From a bacterium (GTDB lineage Bacteria; Chloroflexota; Dormibacteria; UBA8260; Bog-877), in contig JAJYWM010000163.1 in the NCBI GenBank assembly GCA_021791455.1, forward strand, positions 1 to 15,036: a stretch of 15,036 nucleotides of DNA, in the 5' to 3' direction. The translations under genes and the position numbers were made by a program. How positions within the stretch are numbered: position 1 is the first letter of the stretch; each line of letters starts with the position of its first letter. This document shows positions 1 to 8,381 of this stretch, piece after piece. Under the pieces are notes generated by a model. It did not search any database and had not been told where the DNA came from. It saw only the letters and a list, made by a program, of their open reading frames with translations.

Positions 1-1
1 C

Positions 2-514
2 GACTTCGGCCGCCAGATGATCCCGCCGCGGCAGATCCTCAACCGGCTCATCGTCCCGCTGGAGTCCGGGATCGACTACCTCAACGTGGCCCGGGCCGGC
101 ACCACGGTCAGCGTGCCGTACGCGACCGTGCTTCTGCTCTCAACCAATCTCGACCCCGGGGAACTGGTCGACGAGGCATTCCTGCGCCGGGTGCGCTACA
201 AGGCGCTGGTGCCTGATCCCACCCTGGAGGAGTTCCGGCTCATCTTCCGGCGCGTATGCCAGGAGCGGTCGGTGCACTACGAGGAAGAAGCCGTGGACCA
301 CCTGCTCCGCACCCACTACGAGCCGGTGGGTCGAGCCCTGCGAGGCTGCCACCCGCGGGACATCGTCGACCAGCTGATCGCGACCTCGCGATATCTGGGT
401 GAGCCACCGCGGCTGAGCAACGACCTGATAGACAGGGTCGCCAGGGCCTACTTCTCCGACATCAGGCCTCATGCCGACCAGCACCTCGGCGGGTCCGCCC
501 GCACCCTCAGCTGA
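2..514 (+). CDS. AAA+ family ATPase, C-terminal part (5' truncated)
   Basis: The reading frame is open from the window edge, so the start is missing; the first in-frame ATG (17) is internal. The visible 170 residues match the C-terminal half of large bacterial AAA+ ATPases that carry an STNLDP sensor-1 segment followed by DEAFLRRVRYK, which supplies the arginine-finger region. Next comes a small helical lid with CHPRDIVDQL, typical of the same group. Walker A and B would lie upstream of the window. The product should be a cytoplasmic ATPase, but its partner or substrate cannot be told from this fragment. It ends with TGA and overlaps the last codons of the convergent GGDEF gene by 8 bp, so the two genes share a terminus with no room for a separate terminator. 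The family call is sound; the function is not specified. Confidence 0.75.
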   Translation, partial: DFGRQMIPPRQILNRLIVPLESGIDYLNVARAGTTVSVPYATVLLLSTNLDPGELVDEAFLRRVRYKALVPDPTLEEFRLIFRRVCQERSVHYEEEAVDHLLRTHYEPVGRALRGCHPRDIVDQLIATSRYLGEPPRLSNDLIDRVARAYFSDIRPHADQHLGGSARTLS

Positions 515-2006
515 GGGGAATCGCGGCCGGCCTTCCCAGACGTCCAGCGCCGGCCGCCGAGCCGGACTTTGCCTGGTAGAGGGTTCGATCTGCCAACTGC
601 AACAGTGCTCCGGAGTCGGCGGCATCGGTCGGAAGCAGCGCAACTCCCGCGCTGAAACACCTCCCTGGGAAGCCGCGCTCGAGAGCGGCCCTGGTCCGGG
701 CCAGGCTTCGGCCGGCGACTGCGTGGTCCGCCGTCGGCAGCAGCATCGCGAACTCATCGCCACCGATCCGGTACACCCTGTCCTCTCGCCTGCCGGAGCG
801 CCGGAGAGCGTCGGCGAGCCCAGCCAGCAGTTCGTCGCCGGCACCATGCCCGCCCGGCCCGTCGTTGACCTGCTTCAGGTTGTCGACGTCGATCAGGATC
901 AGCGCCAAGGTGGTCTCGTCGCGGCGGGCCAGGTTTGCCAGCTGTACCAGGTCCTCGTCGAAGGCTCGCCGGTTCAGGAGTCCGGTGAGAGGGTCGCGGA
1001 GCGCCTGCAGGGAGCGCATGTCCAGGAGGCGTCGGTGCGCGTGCAGCAGAACCGCCTGCCGGATCACGAGCAGAATGCTGACCGTGAGCGCGCCCGCCAC
1101 CAGGCCGCGGCCCAGGCTGCCGTGGACGTGCCCGGCAATGGCCATGCCCAACGCCACGAGCACCAAGATCCCCACGGGGACGTACGGCAGGTAGGCGCGC
1201 ACCGATGACCACTCGTCGTCCCCACCGATCAGGACGTCGGGTGGGGTGATCGCCAGCTCCGGGGACAGCGCTATCACGATCAGGCCGGGACCATAGATGG
1301 CCTGTACCCACCAGGGGATTGAGGGATGCCCCAGGAGATCGAAGGCGACATGGACCGAGGCGAGGCACAGGGCGCCTCCCAGACCTCCGACCAGGGCAAC
1401 GAAGTCCATCTGCTGGGCGGGCCGCACCCAGCCGAGAGCTATCCAGACGGTTCCCACGAAAACAGCCAGTTCCAGACTCCAGGCCAGGCCGACCGAGAAG
1501 CCCCTGATGCCCTCGGTCGTCGCCAGGGGAACAAGGATCAGAGGGCCAACCAGCGCCAGGACCGCGACGACGAGAATGGCCAGGTCCAGCACGGAGGCGG
1601 CCCTGCGCTCAGAGGGATGATGCTCGCCCACGTAATGAACCACGGCAGCGACCAGCACCACGGCACCGGCGATCAGGGCACCACCAGCCACCATCGCGAG
1701 CGCGGTGCTCCCGAGCAGGTCCAGCGCCCCGGACCCGGCAAAGCTGATGCCGAACATGACCATGGCGGCCTCGAGCAATTGGAAGTAGCGGCGGCCAAAA
1801 CTCCCCCGCTTGATGTGGAAGCTGAGAGCCACGACCCCGCAGAGGACCGCATCCGCCAGTTCAATCCAGCCCCGAGCGGAGCCGTTGCCGCCCCCCATCA
1901 GCCACCCTACGGCGACCGCGCCGAGCGCCGCCAGGTAAGCGGCCGCCGCCACCGTTACCAGAGCGCGCCTACGTGACAGCGCCAACCCGGAGTGCATGAC
2001 CGGCAC
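507..2006 (-). CDS. Membrane-anchored GGDEF diguanylate cyclase
   Basis: This 499-residue protein has about ten hydrophobic segments in residues 13-321, then a GGDEF domain starting near RDPLTGLLNRR (337). The metal-binding strand IDVDNLKQVND is at 372, the active-site loop RIGGDEF has GGDEF at 415-419, and the C-terminal YQAK is present. All catalytic signature residues are there, so it should make cyclic di-GMP from two GTP at the inner membrane face. The inhibitory I-site RxxD is also intact (RRED, 406-409, five residues before GGDEF), predicting product feedback inhibition. The membrane half probably senses a signal, but I cannot assign it to a named sensor family. The start is uncertain: GTG at 2006 or ATG at 1997, neither with a clear Shine-Dalgarno. 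No EAL domain is present. The gene stands alone on the minus strand. Confidence 0.94.
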   Translation of the reverse strand: MPVMHSGLALSRRRALVTVAAAAYLAALGAVAVGWLMGGGNGSARGWIELADAVLCGVVALSFHIKRGSFGRRYFQLLEAAMVMFGISFAGSGALDLLGSTALAMVAGGALIAGAVVLVAAVVHYVGEHHPSERRAASVLDLAILVVAVLALVGPLILVPLATTEGIRGFSVGLAWSLELAVFVGTVWIALGWVRPAQQMDFVALVGGLGGALCLASVHVAFDLLGHPSIPWWVQAIYGPGLIVIALSPELAITPPDVLIGGDDEWSSVRAYLPYVPVGILVLVALGMAIAGHVHGSLGRGLVAGALTVSILLVIRQAVLLHAHRRLLDMRSLQALRDPLTGLLNRRAFDEDLVQLANLARRDETTLALILIDVDNLKQVNDGPGGHGAGDELLAGLADALRRSGRREDRVYRIGGDEFAMLLPTADHAVAGRSLARTRAALERGFPGRCFSAGVALLPTDAADSGALLQLADRTLYQAKSGSAAGAGRLGRPAAIPLS

Positions 2007-3041
2007 AGGGTCTCACGGCTGACCCGCAGGATCCTTGCAGGTCTCGTTACGATGCTGAATCCGATCTGTTGAGAGGACAGATGGTGTCCTGCGCGAACGC
2101 AGGTCCGCAGGGCCGAGCGGCCAGCCCTCCACTGGGGCCCATCTCCAGGGTAGCCATTGGCAGTGTCATCGAGACAGACGGGCGGGCTCGGACCCGCTGG
2201 CACACCCGAACGAGGAACCGGCTGCGGCTTTGTGAGACCGCTGTCCGACCGCCTCGCCTCCGCGCCCGCCGGTGACCACCGCTCAGAACCGCGCCGGCTT
2301 GGACGCCAGGACTGAAGTTCATCGGGGGTCCCCCTTCTACGACGGCGGTGGATTCCCGGCGCGCGCCTCAGGCGAGCTGCCGCGGCTGGATGTCGAGGAG
2401 GTGGGGCCAGTCAGAGGTGGGTCGGGCCTGCATTTGCAATACCACTTTGGCATCGATTCAATCTCCGGGGCCAAGAGGGGCTGGTGGCCGGGATCGATTT
2501 CAAGCCCAGGGCCAAAACGCTCGCAAGGGAACTTGCCTCCATGCTTGACTTGGGGGCCCGCTCATCTGTGGGAGTCTATCCACAGCAGGCAGACCTCGGC
2601 GCCGCCTTCCAGATGATCTACTCGACCAAGGCGGTGCTTCGGGCTTGCGGTGGTCCAGCCGTAAGCACAGCCGAGTTGAGCACGGGTCAACCGTTCCCGA
2701 CCGAGCCGTTTCTGCGGAGTGCCCATGAGCGGCACTCGGGCGGGACCAACGGTGCTTCCTACCTGGACTCTGCCAGGCATCCCCCCGCCGTCTCGGGTCT
2801 TGCGCCACGCGGGTGGCGGACCTGAGGCCTTGGCAGGTCGGACCGGACCTCGCACCCCCCAACCCGCCATGTTGGCGCTGCCCAGGTAGTAGCTCTCCCC
2901 ATCAGCGGGTTGGCCTGCCGCAGCGATTCGCTGGTCGAGCATGAGTGCGATGTCGCCAAACATCGCTCTCTCAATACGGCGAGCTCAGCGATCAACTCCC
3001 CGATGCGATGGACCAGCGCCACATCATGGGGCGCCGTGGTC
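2007..3041. other. About 1 kb with no well-supported gene
   Basis: I find no recognisable domain here. The most gene-like stretch is a plus-strand frame from GTG 2484 to 2825 (113 codons). Its first 60 residues look protein-like (for example GIDFKPRAKTLARELASML), but the tail from about residue 65 does not. It has no clear ribosome binding site and matches no family I know. The remaining long frames on both strands are arginine- and proline-rich, as expected of chance frames in GC-rich DNA. The region may hold the remains of a decayed gene. Confidence 0.5.
2850..3040 (-). pseudogene. Possible frameshifted small gene, unknown function
   Basis: Two minus-strand frames give plausible protein on either side of about 2965. 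One runs through HRIGELIAELAVLRER (about 3010-2968). The other, one frame away, continues as MFGDIALMLDQRIAAAGQ (2963-2910) and on to SYYLGSANMAGW. Neither has a good start, and the second is closed upstream by a TGA. Joined by one frameshift they would form a mainly helical product just downstream of the SnoaL-like gene. This could equally be chance. I recognise no family. Confidence 0.2.
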
Positions 3042-3410
3042 TCAGCGGCCGCCGCTTGCGCGATAGTCGCCAGCGTCGTACAGCAGTCGGAGGGACTGAA
3101 TCCTGCCCTGGGCAACTTGGAAGAACTCGGCGAACCGCACCACCCCATCGGGCATCTGCGCATCGTAGAGCGCAGCCGCCTCATCCCCCACCCAAACCTG
3201 TTGGAGCATGCACAGACCACGCATCGTCGCAGCAAACCCGGAGACTCCCTTGATGAAGCGTTCCGCGCCTGACACGTGGCCGGCGATCGGACCCTCGAAG
3301 TCGAGGTCGGGGGCCAGGATGGACCTCAGGCCCTCCTCGTCAAAGGAAGCCATCCCGTCCTTGAGAATGTCGTAGTACTTGTTAACGAGCCGCTCGGTCA
3401 TGTATGTCAC
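3042..3410 (-). CDS. SnoaL-like / NTF2-fold small protein
   Basis: About 122 residues with the cone-shaped NTF2/SnoaL pattern: an N-terminal helix (RLVNKYYDILKDG), a loop leading to LAPDLDFEGPIAG, then alternating strands ending in FAEFFQVAQGRIQSLRLL. This fold binds small hydrophobic ligands or acts as an isomerase or hydrolase; the substrate here is unknown. I chose GTG 3410 because a perfect AGGAGG lies six bases upstream; ATG 3401 would leave the Shine-Dalgarno too far away. A much longer frame opens upstream but runs through the ECF sigma gene and is not real. The gene is divergent from an ECF sigma factor that itself ends in a SnoaL-like domain, so the two are probably linked. One inference is that this protein feeds the same signal or ligand. 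Confidence 0.85.
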   Translation of the reverse strand: MTYMTERLVNKYYDILKDGMASFDEEGLRSILAPDLDFEGPIAGHVSGAERFIKGVSGFAATMRGLCMLQQVWVGDEAAALYDAQMPDGVVRFAEFFQVAQGRIQSLRLLYDAGDYRASGGR

Positions 3411-3416
3411 CCGGGT

Positions 3417-3422
3417 CCTCCT
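3417..3422 (-). promoter_or_regulatory. Consensus ribosome binding site AGGAGG for the SnoaL-like gene
   Basis: AGGAGG on the minus strand, six bases before GTG 3410. It decides the start codon in favour of GTG 3410 over ATG 3401. Confidence 0.75.
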
Positions 3423-3469
3423 GGCTTGATTGTTGCTCCGTGAGTGGGGACACCAACGACGCCGCCAAC

Positions 3470-3497
3470 GGAACGATCGTGTTCGGAAAACCCGTGG
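3470..3497 (+). promoter_or_regulatory. Weak ECF-type promoter candidate
   Basis: GGAAC (3470-3474) and CGT (3493-3495) resemble the -35 and -10 of ECF-dependent promoters. The 18-base spacing is slightly long. Transcription would begin just before GTG 3510, giving a leaderless message and possible autoregulation. This is inference only. Confidence 0.25.
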
Positions 3498-3509
3498 CAA
3501 TATACCCAG

Positions 3510-4550
3510 GTGAGCTGGGTTGAACTTATTGACCGTGCCCGAAGTGGCGACGAGACCGCTTTTGTCGCCCTCGTGGGTCCCCACCGCCGCGAACTCCACC
3601 TCCATTGCTACCGCATGCTGGGCTCGGTCAGTGACGCCGACGACCTTCTCCAAGAGACACTCATCGCGGCCTGGCGTGGCCTGGACGGATTCGCCGGGCG
3701 CTCGTCGCTTAGGACCTGGCTGTACCGCATCGCCACCAACCTCTGCCTGAACGCCATCCGCACCAGCAAACGCCGCCCCCAGCCGGAACCTGTACCGCCC
3801 TTCGACCCGCCGACTCCATCTCGACGCGGCGATGTCACCTGGCTGCAGCCATACCCGGATGCATGGCTCACCCACATTCCCGACAGCAGCCCGGGTCCCG
3901 CGGAGCTCTACCAGGCACGTGAAGGGATCGAGCTCGCGTTTATTGCCGCCTTGCAGCGACTCCCGCCCCGCCAGACCGCAGCGATAGTCCTATGTGATGT
4001 CCTCGGCTTCTCGGTTGCTGAGATCGCTGCCATGCTCTTGGCCCGCCCGACCGCCGTGAAGGGGCTGCTGCAGAGAGCTCGGGCGACACTCGCCGCCCGC
4101 CGTTCCGGTTCAGGGCAAGCCCGCTCAGATCGTGGTGTAGGCAACGAGCGCGAGCTGGCCCACCGCTTCGCTGAGGCCATGACGGCCGCGGACGTCGACG
4201 CGATAGTCGCGCTGCTCACCGACGACGCGTGGCTGGCCATGCCGCCGGCGCCCCACGAGTACCACGGCCCCTTATCGATTGCCGCCTTCTTCCGGGCCAG
4301 CACCGCCGTCCGCCCTCGACGGGGCCTGCAGCTGGTGGCCACCCGAGCCAATTCCCAGCCCGCCTTCGCTTGCTACCACGCCGGGGATGGCGCGCCCGCT
4401 GAACGAACGGCCGGGGTGATCGTCCTCGGCCTCTCCGGGCAACGAATCTGCAGCATCACACGCTTCCTGGACCCCCGCGTCTCCCTGACCTTCATGGCCG
4501 CAGCCGAAGCCCCGAATTGGGCCTATCCCCTCAGCCGGAGTGCGAGTTGA
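3510..4550 (+). CDS. ECF RNA polymerase sigma factor with C-terminal SnoaL-like domain
   Basis: A 346-residue protein. Sigma region 2 covers about residues 18-84 (HCYRMLGSVSDADDLLQET, then AWRGLDGFAGRSSLRTWLYR), which contacts core polymerase and the -10. A linker contains WLQPYPDAWL, a hallmark of the long ECF group often called SigX5/TIGR02960. Region 4 (about 139-195, LPPRQTAAIVLCDVLGFSVA and the helix-turn-helix after it) reads the -35. A SnoaL-like domain (about 214-323) closes the protein; in related ECF groups such a C-terminal domain modulates activity in place of a separate anti-sigma factor. GTG 3510 gives MSWVELIDRARSGDE, the usual family start; an in-frame GTG at 3444 would add 22 atypical residues. 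No anti-sigma gene is next to it. It is divergent from a stand-alone SnoaL-like gene. Confidence 0.92.
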   Translation: MSWVELIDRARSGDETAFVALVGPHRRELHLHCYRMLGSVSDADDLLQETLIAAWRGLDGFAGRSSLRTWLYRIATNLCLNAIRTSKRRPQPEPVPPFDPPTPSRRGDVTWLQPYPDAWLTHIPDSSPGPAELYQAREGIELAFIAALQRLPPRQTAAIVLCDVLGFSVAEIAAMLLARPTAVKGLLQRARATLAARRSGSGQARSDRGVGNERELAHRFAEAMTAADVDAIVALLTDDAWLAMPPAPHEYHGPLSIAAFFRASTAVRPRRGLQLVATRANSQPAFACYHAGDGAPAERTAGVIVLGLSGQRICSITRFLDPRVSLTFMAAAEAPNWAYPLSRSAS

Positions 4551-4774
4551 GGGATGCCTGAGCGCCACTCACGGCAGGCAAACGATCCCCTGACTCCGGG
4601 TGCCCTCGGCCGCTCCGACGACTGGACAGCCTCCTGCACCGCACCACTTGGCGGTGAGTCGGCATCAGCGGCTCGGCCCATGATCAACGGCGATGGTGAG
4701 GGTCGCCTGGAAGACTGGACCCGAGCCGGGGCCGGTCCGCGCTCCGGCCCAAAGGTCCTCTCGCTGAGGCCAGG

Positions 4775-5560
4775 CTAGAAGCTCGGCGGAACGCGGGGGA
4801 AGACCAGCGTGGTCATGTCCGCCGACTGCTGGGTCTCGACCACGGCCACCACCTCATCCTTCTCCCTCATCACCCGGTACAGGTGGAGCACCGGCACCCC
4901 CTCCGGCAGCGCCAGCTTCTGCTTGACGTCGGGCGTCGGCATGGCGGCCTCCACCACGTCCTCCCCATCCATCCCGAGGATCCCCTTGAGGGCCATAACA
5001 TCGGGCAGCCAGTTGCCTGCGAGGTCCATCTCGGTCAGTCCCAGATCCTCCTCCGCCCGGGGACTGAGCCACGCCCGGAAGATGGAAGGGATGCCCGCTC
5101 TATCGAGGCCCACTGCCTCCTGCAGCAGCACCTGCGTGCCCTCGACCACGTTGAGCAGCTCTGCCATCCAAGGGGTGACGTGCATCCTCAGCTCCGCTGT
5201 TCCCAGGGTCGCCCCGCTCCCGACCTCCCGCCCTGCAGGCGTCCCGGGAAACTCCGCCCCCTTGGGCGGCCCTGGCCTGGCCATTCCCACCGTGCTGGCC
5301 TCCACCCGCCGGCGATCCGCCTTGGGATCTCTGACGAAGCTGCCAGCGCCGTGCTCGGCCACGACCAAGCCCTCCTGCTTGAGGACCCCGATCGCGCTCC
5401 GGACCGTCGTCCTGGTGACCTGGTGACGGGCCATCAGCTTGCGCTCAGATGGAAATGCCACCCCGGCCGGCAGGCGTCCTTCAGTGATGTCTTGGCGTAG
5501 GACATCCGCCAGCTGCTGGTACAGCGGCACCGGGCTCTCGCGGTCCAGAACTGGCTTCAC
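4775..5560 (-). CDS. GntR-family regulator, HutC/UTRA type
   Basis: A 261-residue protein. Residues 9-77 form the GntR winged helix: PLYQQLADVLRQDI, FPSERKLMARHQVTRTTVR (recognition helix) and the wing GAGSFVRD. Residues about 120-255 are a UTRA effector-binding domain, with EAVGLDRAGIP and FRAWLSPRAEEDLG in the usual order. Such proteins repress by binding a short dyad and release DNA when a small ligand, often a sugar or amino acid derivative, binds UTRA. The ligand cannot be predicted. The GTG start at 5560 aligns with the usual N terminus; no good Shine-Dalgarno precedes it, so leaderless translation is possible. It ends in TAG. A perfect 8 bp inverted repeat with an inner 5 bp pair (5565-5611) lies just upstream and is a likely operator. 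The 4551-4774 stretch downstream holds nothing I can support. Confidence 0.93.
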   Translation of the reverse strand: MKPVLDRESPVPLYQQLADVLRQDITEGRLPAGVAFPSERKLMARHQVTRTTVRSAIGVLKQEGLVVAEHGAGSFVRDPKADRRRVEASTVGMARPGPPKGAEFPGTPAGREVGSGATLGTAELRMHVTPWMAELLNVVEGTQVLLQEAVGLDRAGIPSIFRAWLSPRAEEDLGLTEMDLAGNWLPDVMALKGILGMDGEDVVEAAMPTPDVKQKLALPEGVPVLHLYRVMREKDEVVAVVETQQSADMTTLVFPRVPPSF

Positions 5561-5564
5561 GACC

Positions 5565-5611
5565 GCTACAGCTTACCTGGTGCGGACCAATGTTGCCAGG
5601 ACGGCTGTAGC
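5565..5611. promoter_or_regulatory. Nested inverted repeat between the GntR gene and the lipoprotein gene
   Basis: GCTACAGC (5565-5572) is matched by GCTGTAGC (5604-5611), and inside it CCTGG (5576-5580) by CCAGG (5596-5600), with equal 3-base gaps on both sides and a 15-base centre. It begins five bases upstream of the GntR start. The symmetry suggests an operator for the GntR protein, perhaps two half-site pairs; a hairpin is the alternative. Confidence 0.55.
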
Positions 5612-5711
5612 ATTCGACAAGGTCGAAGCCTATGGTGTGCAGGAGCGCCTTCGGATTTCAGTCGGCCCGGGTGGGGTTTGCAGCCATCGTGGTGGGTTGT
5701 CGAGACCAACT

Positions 5712-6128
5712 GTGAACTGGGTCGGTCGAGCTGGCCGCAAATGGTCGACTGTTGCCCTCACGGTGGTGATGCTGATGTGGTCGGTCGGCTGCTCCCAGTC
5801 CACCGGCCAGCGCCGACCTCCCGGAGGCATATCCAGAGCGGACGCGATCGCCATCGGCATCAAGGCGGATCAGGCCTTCTCATCCACTCCCCTGAAGCTG
5901 GTTTCAGTGGCGGTGATGGATCTCCATCACGCGCCGGCCTACGGGCCTTCCAGCCGATGGGTGTGGACATTGGTCGTAGCTGGCACCTTCCCGTCGCTCT
6001 TGTGCGGGCCGGCGCCACCGCCTGGGCAGGCTCCCGACTGCTCCCCACAGCATCGGTCGGTCCCCATCGTGATCGAATACTTCACCGGCCAGGTGGTGTC
6101 TCGCGGCGACGCCGGCGCCCCAACTTAG
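5712..6128 (+). CDS. Small predicted lipoprotein, PepSY-like C-terminal pattern
   Basis: A 138-residue protein with a short basic start (RAGRK), a hydrophobic stretch TVALTVVMLM and WSVGC, a lipobox-like site with Cys27. The -3 residue is Ser rather than the preferred Leu, so lipidation is likely but not certain. The mature part has ISRADAIAIGIKA, VWTLVVAGTF and IVIEYFTGQVVS, a pattern like PepSY-type domains, whose last strand often reads as a TG-turn. Two cysteines (LLCGP and PDCS) could form a disulfide outside the membrane. GTG 5712 is chosen because it puts the signal peptide at the N terminus; the ribosome binding site is weak. It ends in TAG. It diverges from the GntR gene and may share its operator. 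Function is unknown. Confidence 0.6.
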   Translation: MNWVGRAGRKWSTVALTVVMLMWSVGCSQSTGQRRPPGGISRADAIAIGIKADQAFSSTPLKLVSVAVMDLHHAPAYGPSSRWVWTLVVAGTFPSLLCGPAPPPGQAPDCSPQHRSVPIVIEYFTGQVVSRGDAGAPT

Positions 6129-6167
6129 AAGGACCCAGCGGAGTGGTCATCGCGGCAACGGTGATCA

Positions 6168-6806
6168 TCACCATCCCCGCTCTCTCCAGCGGAGTTCGGC
6201 GGCATCCAACTGAGCTCTCCGAACGCGGGTAGCCCGGATCTCCCAGCGGGTTATCCAACCGTAGACTCGTGGCGACCTCCCAGCTACCCAATCAACGGCC
6301 TCCCACACGAGCCAGGTGAACGCTCCCGCCGCAGCGATAACGAGGGCTGTGTCCGCAGCCGACAGCCCTCTGCCTACCGCCTCGACGATCGCGAGGATCC
6401 CGGGGAAGGGGACGATGTACGCCAGTGATGGGTTGTTGGCCACCTGAGATCGGATTGCGCGCTGTCCCACCGTTCTGGCCCTGAACGTGTGGTGTAGTCC
6501 CTCCCAGCCCAGTGTCGACACCACAGCGGACCCGACTCCCACGACCAGAGCCTCCGGCAAAGTCGCAGCGCCAACGGCAACAGCGCCCCCGGCCACCAAG
6601 CCCAGCACCGCGGGCCGACAGCGCAGGAGCACTCGGTCTCGCAGCGGGCGAAGGAGGACGGGCCCTCCCGCCTGGTCGGCCCTCCCTACCAATCTTGGAC
6701 CCGTCACTTGCTGACCCGCCCCTGCCCGGATGGACGCTGCGTCCCCAAAGTATGAAGCACCTCCCTCCAATAGGGCGCACCGTGGGATGACTGAGGCGAA
6801 CGACAT
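6168..6806 (-). CDS. Predicted multi-pass membrane protein, unknown function
   Basis: 212 residues with hydrophobic segments near 65-99 (probably two passes), 128-146 and 150-173, followed by a basic, tryptophan-rich tail (WITRWEIRATRVRRAQ), which by the positive-inside rule should be cytoplasmic. Between the second and third passes is GWEGLHHTFRARTVGQRA, which I do not recognise. ATG 6806 has AGAGG five bases upstream; GTG 6707 would remove 33 atypical residues and is an alternative. It converges on the lipoprotein gene, with only 39 bp between their stops. No catalytic motif is visible. Confidence 0.6.
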   Translation of the reverse strand: MSFASVIPRCALLEGGASYFGDAASIRAGAGQQVTGPRLVGRADQAGGPVLLRPLRDRVLLRCRPAVLGLVAGGAVAVGAATLPEALVVGVGSAVVSTLGWEGLHHTFRARTVGQRAIRSQVANNPSLAYIVPFPGILAIVEAVGRGLSAADTALVIAAAGAFTWLVWEAVDWVAGRSPRVYGWITRWEIRATRVRRAQLDAAELRWRERGW

Positions 6807-6884
6807 CGGCGCCTCTGGATCAGTCCGGCCCGTTGATCCGATTGCTGGACTGGGCAGGCCATGGTCGCCGCCTACTGAGAAGGA

Positions 6885-8381
6885 TCAGATTTCCGGCAAG
6901 GCTGAACGGTGCTTCGTGGCGCGCGACAACCTGGAGCCGCCCACCGTTAGCAGGACGGCCACGGGAATCAGGAACTGGCCAATGCTCAAAAGCCCAAACA
7001 GACACTCCAGCCATACCAGACCGACCGACATCCCGATGGCCACAAAGGACCAGCGAAGAGGGCGGCCATTGGCGGCCCGCAGAGCCACGAAGCATACGAC
7101 GGATAGCAGCAGCGGCACCCCCACCAACAGCAAGGCGTAGTAGCCGCCGGCTGAGAATAGGGTGGAGGTGCTGGTATCGGAAATGTACCGGCCACCGGCC
7201 GAAAGGGTCGACGACCCAGTCTCATAGAAGGGCAACAGGAGCGCCCCGAGTAGCAGCAGGAAACTCCATGCTGCCGCCGCCAGAGCCCATCCAGCGCCGG
7301 GAGAGCGGGTGGCGAAGGCCGGCCACCTGACCGCTCTCGCGGCACCCAGCGTCAGCAGGACGGGTACCGGAAGCAGGAGCGCGGCGACGGTCGGGATTGT
7401 GAAGGCGAAGTCGACCCAGGCTAGTCCCACCAATATCCACGTGACGTGATGCGCCCACGGCCGGCCTGGCCTGCTGGCAAGCCACATCGCCGCGAATCCC
7501 GCCAGGGCCAAGAGGAGCGTCGTCCCCAGCGGGAAGAGCAACACCAAGGTGCCCTTGGTGGCAATCAACGAGTGGGAGACCAAGCCAGTGCCCTCGGCGG
7601 TGATCAGGCCGCGGGGTCCACGGGTAACCGATCTGACCACGGTCTCGTGATAGGGGAAGACCGCGGCGCCCGCAATGGCGAAACAGCCCCAGGCGACGGA
7701 CCCCAACCCCCAGGCGGACCGTCCCAGGAGTTGACCGGCCCTTCCCCAGAAGCTCGGCCCGGCGGTACCCACCGTCAGCAACACCGGCACCGGAATGAGG
7801 GATATGCCGATCTTGGGAATGGTCAGCAGGAATGCCGCCCAGGAGAGGGCCACACAGGCCCACGCCGCCGCGGATGGCCACCAGACGTCGCGCCTTAGGG
7901 CCAGCTGCGAGGCGACCAGGCAGGTTACCGAGAGGACCAGGGGAATCCCGTAGAGCACAGCCACGAATGGAAAGCCCTTGGCCGCCGCCAGCGTGTAAGT
8001 GGCCGACCTGGTCATCTCTCCGGGGCCCCCTGATTCCGTGTATTGATACGGCAGCAGCAGGGCCCCCACGATGAAGAGAAGACTCCAGCCCGAGGCCGCG
8101 ACGGCCCACACGGGACCCCGATGGCGAGCGGCCGAGGCGAGCAGCATGAAGCCCCCGGGGCTGGGCTCGGGGGCGCCGCCGTCCGGGCCATCCCCGCCAG
8201 CCATTTCCCCGCGATGGAACAGCGAGCCGGCAAGCGCGCTCATCCAGGCGTCAGCCGCACCGTCCACAAGGTCGAAGACGACGCTCGCACTGAGCGGCAC
8301 GGACGACAGAGTTTCCGCCAGGTCCAGCCCATAGTCCCGCCGCCATCCGGGCGGGAAGAGATAGAGCCACCGGCCGGTCAC
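6885..8381 (-). CDS. PadR-associated membrane protein made of three repeats
   Basis: A 498-residue protein. The N-terminal YLFPPGWRRDYGLDLAETL followed by DLVDGAADAW is the soluble prefix often found on membrane proteins next to PadR regulators. The rest holds three copies of one unit of about 120-125 residues (about 90-208, 222-347 and 362-483). Each has a first helix ending in a PY or PFYE-like turn, a polar outer loop, two or more further helices, and a last helix reading LIPVPVLLTVG, LLPVPVLLTLG or LIPVAVLLTVG. About twelve passes are expected. No transport signature is visible, so the substrate is unknown. Start and PadR stop overlap (ATGA-type, 8378-8381), so the two genes are translationally coupled and should be regulated together. 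Confidence 0.8.
   Translation of the reverse strand: MTGRWLYLFPPGWRRDYGLDLAETLSSVPLSASVVFDLVDGAADAWMSALAGSLFHRGEMAGGDGPDGGAPEPSPGGFMLLASAARHRGPVWAVAASGWSLLFIVGALLLPYQYTESGGPGEMTRSATYTLAAAKGFPFVAVLYGIPLVLSVTCLVASQLALRRDVWWPSAAAWACVALSWAAFLLTIPKIGISLIPVPVLLTVGTAGPSFWGRAGQLLGRSAWGLGSVAWGCFAIAGAAVFPYHETVVRSVTRGPRGLITAEGTGLVSHSLIATKGTLVLLFPLGTTLLLALAGFAAMWLASRPGRPWAHHVTWILVGLAWVDFAFTIPTVAALLLPVPVLLTLGAARAVRWPAFATRSPGAGWALAAAAWSFLLLLGALLLPFYETGSSTLSAGGRYISDTSTSTLFSAGGYYALLLVGVPLLLSVVCFVALRAANGRPLRWSFVAIGMSVGLVWLECLFGLLSIGQFLIPVAVLLTVGGSRLSRATKHRSALPEI

Noticed and set aside
471..1976. Several long plus-strand frames
   Set aside because: They are antisense to the GGDEF gene, whose domain order and catalytic motifs are certain.
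3402..3875. An N-terminal extension of the SnoaL-like protein
   Set aside because: It is antisense to the ECF sigma gene and has no family features; the perfect AGGAGG fixes the start at 3410.
4883..5500. Plus-strand frames of about 205 codons
   Set aside because: Antisense to the GntR regulator; no domain recognised.
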